From positions 1-64,000 of the forward strand of contig NZ_SDPO01000003.1 in assembly GCF_004134865.1 (NCBI RefSeq): a stretch of 64,000 nt of DNA. Reading direction: 5' to 3'. Positions 59,695 to 64,000 of this stretch are shown in pieces (position 1 is the stretch's first letter; each line of letters opens with the position of its first letter). The position numbers and the translations under genes are program-made. The notes beneath the pieces are model-generated. The model was not told the DNA's origin and ran no database searches. It was given only the letters and a program-made list of their open reading frames with translations. Origin of the DNA: Agromyces fucosus (GTDB taxonomy: Bacteria; Actinomycetota; Actinomycetes; Actinomycetales; Microbacteriaceae).

Positions 59695-60603
59695 TCACGC
59701 CCAGCGGCGAATGGCCCAGCGCTCGATGAGCGCGACCACCGAGTCGGTGAGCTTGCCGAGGAGGGCCAGCAGGATGATGGCGAGGAAGATGCGGTCGATG
59801 CGGCCGTTCTGGCCCGAGTCGAGCAGGAGGAATCCGAGGCCCATCGACGAGGCGATGAGCTCGGCCGCGACGAGGAACAGCCACGCCTGAGCGAGGGCCA
59901 GCCGGAGCGCCGAGAGCACCGACGGCACGACCGCGGGCAGCTGCACCGTCGCGAACAGTGCGAGCCCGTGCAGTCCGAACGCGCGACCGGCCTCGATGAG
60001 CTGGCGATCGACGTGCCGAAGGGCCGCCGAGACGATCGTGTAGACCGGGAAGAACGCGCCGATCGCGATCAGGATGACCTTCGAGTCCTCGCCGATGCCG
60101 AACCACAGGATGAGCAGCGGTACCCACGCGAGCGACGGCACTGCGCGGATGCCGCCGAGCGTCGGCGCGAGCAGCACGTCGGCGAGGCGCGACAGCCCGA
60201 CGATCGCGCCGAGCGCCAGACCTGCGGCCGCGCCGAAGGCGAAGCCGATGAACACCCGCTGCGTCGAGATCGCGACGTAGAGCCCGAGCACACCGCGCTG
60301 CGCGAGGTCGACCGCGGCGAGCCAGACCATCTCGGGCGAGGGCAGTTGCGAGAGCGGCACGAGCCCCGAGGTCGACACCCACTGCCAGAGCGCGAGCAGC
60401 GCCAGCGGGATGAGCGCGCCGCCGAGGATGCGGAACCAGCGCCGGTCGACGAGGCGTCGCCGCTCGCCCGACGGCTCGGGCGGTACGGATGCCTCGCGTC
60501 CGGCCGCGATCGACGTCGTGCCGCTGTTCACGGCGACCCGTACGGCAGCGCCGTCGTGGATCGCTGCGCCCGTCGAGAGCGCCGCGTGCGAGGCATCCGT
60601 CAT
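59695..60603 (-). CDS. ABC importer permease (SsuC/TauC-like)
   Basis: The 302-residue membrane protein has about six helices after an unusually long cytoplasmic N terminus (1-55). The EAA-type loop is EAGRAFGLHGLALFATVQLP (about residues 205-225), typical of aliphatic sulfonate, taurine or nitrate importers. It starts 10 bp after the stop of the binding-protein gene, so it is third in the cluster order ATPase, binding protein, permease. Confidence 0.9.
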   Translation of the reverse strand: MTDASHAALSTGAAIHDGAAVRVAVNSGTTSIAAGREASVPPEPSGERRRLVDRRWFRILGGALIPLALLALWQWVSTSGLVPLSQLPSPEMVWLAAVDLAQRGVLGLYVAISTQRVFIGFAFGAAAGLALGAIVGLSRLADVLLAPTLGGIRAVPSLAWVPLLILWFGIGEDSKVILIAIGAFFPVYTIVSAALRHVDRQLIEAGRAFGLHGLALFATVQLPAVVPSVLSALRLALAQAWLFLVAAELIASSMGLGFLLLDSGQNGRIDRIFLAIILLALLGKLTDSVVALIERWAIRRWA

Positions 60604-60612
60604 CGTGATCGC

Positions 60613-61647
60613 CTACTCGAAGTGGCCGGCGTCGGCCTTCGTGACGAAGGTGTCGTTGATGAGCGTCTCGAGCGCCTCGTCGACCTGGGCCTGCGTCGCG
60701 ACGTCGCCGAGCTCGACGAAGATCGGTCCGATCTTCTCGAGCACCTCGACCTGTGCGTCGCCGGGAACCGGGTCGACGTCGAGGTTCGACCGTTCGGTGA
60801 TGACCTTCGTGGCGACGGCGAGGTCGAGGCCGGCGACGTCCGCGAGGATCTGTGCCGTCTCCTCGGGGTTCTCGGCGGCCCAGGCCCGCGCCTGCTCGTA
60901 GGCGTCCACGACGGCCTGCGCGACGTCGGGCTTCTCGGCGATGAACGACTCGGTGGCGTTCAGGAAGCCGTAGCTGTTGAAGTCGACGTTGCGGTAAAAG
61001 AGGGTCGCGCCCTGCTCCTCGGCGCCGGCCATGATCGGGTCGAGACCCGCCCAGGCGTCGACCGAACCGTTCTGCAGCGCCGCCCAGCCGTCGGCGTGCT
61101 GCAGGTTCTGCACGACGATGTCGTCGGCGGAGAGGCCCTCGGCCTCGAGCGACTGCAGCAGGAAGAAGTAGGGGTCGGTGCCCTTGGTCGCCGCGACCTG
61201 CTTGCCCTTCAGGTCGTCGACCGAGGTGATCGGCGAACCGTCAGGCGCCACGAGGGCGGCCCACTCGGGCTGCGAGTAGATGTCGATGACCTGGATCGGC
61301 GAGCCGTTCGAACGCGCGAGCAGTGCGGCAGAGCCGGCGGTCGAGCCGACGTCGATCGCTCCGGCCCGCAGTGCCTCGTTCGCCTTGTTCGAACCCGCCG
61401 ACTGCACCCAGGTGACCGTCAGGCCCGCGTCTTCGAGCCAGCCCTGGTCCTTGATGATGAGGCTCAGCGGGTTGTAGGTCGCGAAGTCGATGTTGAGCGT
61501 CTGGCCCTCGAGCGAGACGGCTTCGCCGGCCTCGGTGGGCTCGGGCTCGGCGGCCTGGCCTTCGCCGGCGACGCAGCCGGAGAGCAGCAGCGCCGCGGCG
61601 GCGGCTCCCGCAACGAGCGCGGAACGGAGGAACGGGGTTCGGGTCAC
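60613..61647 (-). CDS. ABC importer substrate-binding lipoprotein (SsuA-like)
   Basis: The 344-residue protein has a lipoprotein signal (LLLSGC, lipidated Cys25) and the NMT1/SsuA periplasmic-binding fold: LNIDFATYNPLSLIIKDQGW, GAIDVGSTAGSAALLARSNG, LKGKQVAATKGTDPYFFLLQ. Such proteins bind aliphatic sulfonates, taurine or thiamine precursors; the ligand is not determined. It lies between the ATPase and the permease genes of the importer. Confidence 0.91.
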   Translation of the reverse strand: MTRTPFLRSALVAGAAAAALLLSGCVAGEGQAAEPEPTEAGEAVSLEGQTLNIDFATYNPLSLIIKDQGWLEDAGLTVTWVQSAGSNKANEALRAGAIDVGSTAGSAALLARSNGSPIQVIDIYSQPEWAALVAPDGSPITSVDDLKGKQVAATKGTDPYFFLLQSLEAEGLSADDIVVQNLQHADGWAALQNGSVDAWAGLDPIMAGAEEQGATLFYRNVDFNSYGFLNATESFIAEKPDVAQAVVDAYEQARAWAAENPEETAQILADVAGLDLAVATKVITERSNLDVDPVPGDAQVEVLEKIGPIFVELGDVATQAQVDEALETLINDTFVTKADAGHFE

Positions 61648-61709
61648 GGGGAGACTCCTTCAGTGGTGGGGGCGTTCGTGTCGCGGCGTGGTTGGGGTGA
61701 GCGCGCCGG

Positions 61710-62528
61710 TCAGTACGGGTAGTGCGGGATGGTCGTGGTGGCCTCGATGCCGCGGGCGGCGCCGTGGCGGTCGATGCCGAGGCCGTCGAGCAGGCGCCCG
61801 CGCAGCTCGGCGAGCTCGGCCGAACCGCGGTCGCGCGGCCGGGAACCGGGCACGACGACGATCTGCCGGATGTCGGCGCCCGGCGCCTCGCCGTCGCTGC
61901 CGAGCAGCACGACCCGGTCGGCGAGCTGCAGGGCCTCGTCGACGTCGTGCGTGACGAGCAGCACGGTCGTGGGCGCTGCGGCGTGCACGTCGAGCAGGAG
62001 GTCCTGCATCTTGAGGCGCGTGAGGGCGTCGAGCGCGCCGAACGGCTCGTCGAGCAGCAGCACGCCGGGGTTCCGGGCGAGGGCGCGGGCGAGCGAGGTG
62101 CGCTGGGCCATGCCGCCCGAGATCTCGCGCGGGCGATGACCGGCGAAGTCGGCGAGCCCGACGAGTTCGATGAGCCGGGCGACCTTGTCACGGCCGGCGG
62201 TCTTCGAGGTACCGCGCGGCAGCCCGAGCGCGACGTTGCCGGCGACCGTGCGCCACGGCAGCAGTCGCGGCTCTTGGAAGCCGACCGCCGAGCGCGGGTC
62301 GAACGGCACGACGGCGGTGCCGTCGACCGAGACGACTCCCGCGCTCGCATGGTCGAGTCCGCCCGCGATGCGGAGGAGGGTCGACTTGCCGCACCCGCTC
62401 GGGCCGAGGATCGCGACGATCTCGCCCGCCGCGACCTCGAGGTCGACGTCGCGCAGCACCTGACGCCGGCCGGCGTTCGTGTCGAACGCGCGCCCGACGG
62501 CGCGGAACGAGACGGATGCCGCGGTCAT
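61710..62528 (-). CDS. ABC importer ATP-binding protein (SsuB-like)
   Basis: The 272-residue ATPase has Walker A GPSGCGKST (about residue 40), Q-loop GFQEPRLLPW, signature ISGGMAQRTSLARAL, Walker B LLLDEPFGALD and H-loop LVTHDVDEA, the usual pattern for SsuB/TauB/NrtD. GGAGG lies 4 nt before the ATG. It is the first gene of the importer operon and lies downstream of a GntR gene transcribed the same way. Confidence 0.92.
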   Translation of the reverse strand: MTAASVSFRAVGRAFDTNAGRRQVLRDVDLEVAAGEIVAILGPSGCGKSTLLRIAGGLDHASAGVVSVDGTAVVPFDPRSAVGFQEPRLLPWRTVAGNVALGLPRGTSKTAGRDKVARLIELVGLADFAGHRPREISGGMAQRTSLARALARNPGVLLLDEPFGALDALTRLKMQDLLLDVHAAAPTTVLLVTHDVDEALQLADRVVLLGSDGEAPGADIRQIVVVPGSRPRDRGSAELAELRGRLLDGLGIDRHGAARGIEATTTIPHYPY

Positions 62529-62675
62529 GGCGCCTCCTCGACGGCTTGGTGGATGGGTCGTTCGACGCTATCCATCGCAGGGAGGACTGTCAGGCGGGCT
62601 CGACCCGCGGCGTAATACGAGGATTCCGCGGTCGCTGCAGGAAAGCTCGAACTTCCTGCGATCTTGCAGCAGTCG

Positions 62676-63422
62676 TCAGACCGCGTCGAGGTGCGCCCGA
62701 GCCGGTTCGCTCTCGATGATCGCGAAGCCGCGCCCCCTGAGGCGCCGACGTTCGTCCGAGAGGAACGCCAGGGTGCGTTCGGCCGTGCCGCGGGTGTGCG
62801 CGACGACGAGCGCCGCGGCGGCGTCGGCATCCCGGCGCTGCAGGGCCGCGACGATCGCGAGGTGCTCCTCCCTCGCGTGAGCGCGGGACTCCGGCGTGCG
62901 GACCTCGAGCCAGCGAGTGCGCAGCAGCCGCGTCATCACGCCGCGGATGGAGTCGGCCATGAACGGGTTGCCGGAGAGCTGGGCGAGCAGTGCGTGGAAG
63001 TCGTTGCCGGCACGGATGCCGGCCTCCGAGATGGCGAGGTCCGTCGCGTGCGCACTCGTCGGATCGCCGGACCACGTGTCGGCGTTCCCGGTCTCGTTCA
63101 GCGAATCGGCGAGTGCCGCCAGGTCGGAGTCGGACGCGCGAGCCGCCGCCAGGCGCGCGCACGCCGCCTCGACGGCTTCGCGGTACTCGGAGAGCGCGCG
63201 GATCTCGGTCAGGTCGATCGGCGTGACGCTCCACCCCCGGCCCTCTCGACGCACGAGTCCGTCGGCTTCGAGGCGGAGGAGCGCGGTGCGGATGGGAGTT
63301 CGCGACGCGTCGAGGTCCGACTCGAGTCCGCGCTCGGTCAGCTTCTCGCCGGGAACGTAGTCGAGCGACAGGATCGCGGTGCGCAGCCGGTCGTACAGGG
63401 GGGTTCCGACGGTGGATGCCAC
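62676..63422 (-). CDS. GntR family (FCD domain) transcriptional regulator
   Basis: The 248-residue regulator has a GntR winged HTH (residues 8-72; LRTAILSLDYVPGEKLTE, ASRTPIRTALLRLEADGLV) and an FCD ligand domain (85-225) with DFHALLAQLSGNPFM and HAREEHLAIVAALQRRD, probably metal-binding. The start is GTG at 63422 with GAGGAG 6 nt upstream. It is divergent from an MFS gene and upstream of the SsuABC-like importer; either may be its target. A paired operator lies before it. Confidence 0.9.
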   Translation of the reverse strand: MASTVGTPLYDRLRTAILSLDYVPGEKLTERGLESDLDASRTPIRTALLRLEADGLVRREGRGWSVTPIDLTEIRALSEYREAVEAACARLAAARASDSDLAALADSLNETGNADTWSGDPTSAHATDLAISEAGIRAGNDFHALLAQLSGNPFMADSIRGVMTRLLRTRWLEVRTPESRAHAREEHLAIVAALQRRDADAAAALVVAHTRGTAERTLAFLSDERRRLRGRGFAIIESEPARAHLDAV

Positions 63423-63437
63423 GACGAGCTCCTCGGG

Positions 63438-63476
63438 TTTGGGATACCAAAGCGGTACGCACTAACGTATCCCAAA
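63438..63476. promoter_or_regulatory. GntR operator pair
   Basis: TTTGGGATAC (63438-63447) and GTATCCCAAA (63467-63476) are exact inverted repeats 19 bp apart. The left one is itself part of a TTTGG-N4-CCAAA palindrome. They lie between the divergent GntR and MFS genes. Confidence 0.8.
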
Positions 63477-63518
63477 AGTCGTTCCACCGACACTTGCAGA
63501 GGCGGGCACGTGCACACC

Positions 63519-64000
63519 ATGACACTCCAGCGATCGCCGGCGATCCCGGCGCGCGCCATGCGCATGCTCGCGCTCGGCGTCGCCGCGCAGGCCGCGAGCA
63601 CCGTCTTCGTCAGCACCCCGGCGTTCCTCATCCCCCTGCTTCACACCGAACGCGGCATCCCGCTCGTGCAGGCGGGACTCTTGGCGTCGGCGCCGACCGT
63701 CGGCATGGTGCTCACGCTCGTCGCGTGGGGCGCACTCGCCGATCGCGTGGGCGAGCGCCGGGTGATCTCGGCCGGGCTCGCCCTCACGGCGGCCGCGGCG
63801 ATCGGGGCGACCCTCGCCGGCGACATCCTCTCGCTCTGCATCTTCTTCTTCCTCGGCGGAGCCGTGTCGGCGAGCACCAACGCGGCGAGCGGCCGGATCG
63901 TGGTCGGCTGGTTCCCACGGGAACGGCGCGGATTCGCAATGGGCATCCGCCAGATGTCGCAGCCGCTCGGCGTCACCGTCGCGGCGCTCGCCGTGCCCGG
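63519..64000 (+). CDS. MFS transporter (partial, runs off window)
   Basis: At least 160 residues of a major facilitator are present and the gene continues past the window edge. It starts MTLQRSPAIPARAMRMLALG; helix 1 is followed by the A motif as GALADRVGERRVISAG and a helix-4 segment SASTNAASGRIVVGWFPRE. This looks like the OPA/nitrate or general CynX-type MFS exporters, without certainty. GTG at 63510 is an in-frame alternative start. It is divergent from the GntR gene and probably regulated by it. Confidence 0.85.
   Translation, partial: MTLQRSPAIPARAMRMLALGVAAQAASTVFVSTPAFLIPLLHTERGIPLVQAGLLASAPTVGMVLTLVAWGALADRVGERRVISAGLALTAAAAIGATLAGDILSLCIFFFLGGAVSASTNAASGRIVVGWFPRERRGFAMGIRQMSQPLGVTVAALAVP

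Noticed and set aside
1..64000. tRNA genes, riboswitches and insertion sequences
   Set aside because: I looked for cloverleaf arms with GTTCGA-type T loops, for conserved riboswitch leaders before transporters, and for transposase motifs, and saw none. A covariance-model search could still find weaker candidates.

Overview
The window is a high-GC actinobacterial chromosome segment. Dense genes, GTG starts, many apparent leaderless promoters, ABC importers, an ECF sigma factor with a DGPF partner, an HspR-type (HAIR) operator on clpB and a Microbacteriaceae-like intergenic REP element all point to the family Microbacteriaceae. Agromyces or a close relative is my best guess, but the genus is inference. 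It opens with the 5S rRNA that ends an rRNA operon, followed by two terminator hairpins. I see no tRNA, IS element, prophage or CRISPR.

Region by region. 0.3-8 kb: F420-type nitroreductase, a PucR regulator divergent from an alcohol dehydrogenase/APC permease pair, two hypotheticals, and an NmrA-type oxidoreductase divergent from a WYL regulator. 8-12 kb: LLM flavin oxidoreductase, an LPXTG-anchored lectin-like surface protein, YceI and a hypothetical. 12-24 kb: an N-domain-less ClpB, MFS exporters, carboxylesterase, secreted subtilase, a zinc alcohol dehydrogenase coupled to a UPF0303-type protein, a MarR/MFS pair and a nitroreductase. 24-30 kb: TetR and an APC permease behind a strong dyad, threonine aldolase, a secreted phosphodiesterase-like protein. 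30-42 kb: NatAB-like ABC exporter, MFS, an ArsR/SRPBCC/DHFR-like operon, cupin, panD, a two-component system, an ECF42-type sigma with its YCII/DGPF partner, a SulP transporter with its ArsR regulator. 42-55 kb: EXPERA-like protein, HNH (13E12) protein, glycosyltransferase with divergent TetR, a PadR operon encoding a Trp-rich secreted repeat protein, MFS, a second Trp-rich protein, lipoproteins, SDR and a DUF6421-like protein. 55-64 kb: small envelope proteins, DHA2 exporter with TetR, an inverted pair of GNATs, an SsuABC-like importer, a GntR regulator and a truncated MFS gene at the window edge.

Recurring logic: regulators sit divergent from, or at the head of, the transporter or enzyme they probably control, and most of these have a readable dyad in the promoter. 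The strongest hidden signal is a promoter grammar: about 22 start codons lie exactly 6 or 7 nt after a TAnnnT or CAnnnT box, as expected for leaderless mRNAs. Using that rule to fix starts exposes two probable frameshifts, at a C8 tract near 46.78 kb and near 32.09 kb. The most novel protein-level item is a Cys/Trp-rich secreted repeat found three times in two proteins at 48.4 and 51.3 kb.
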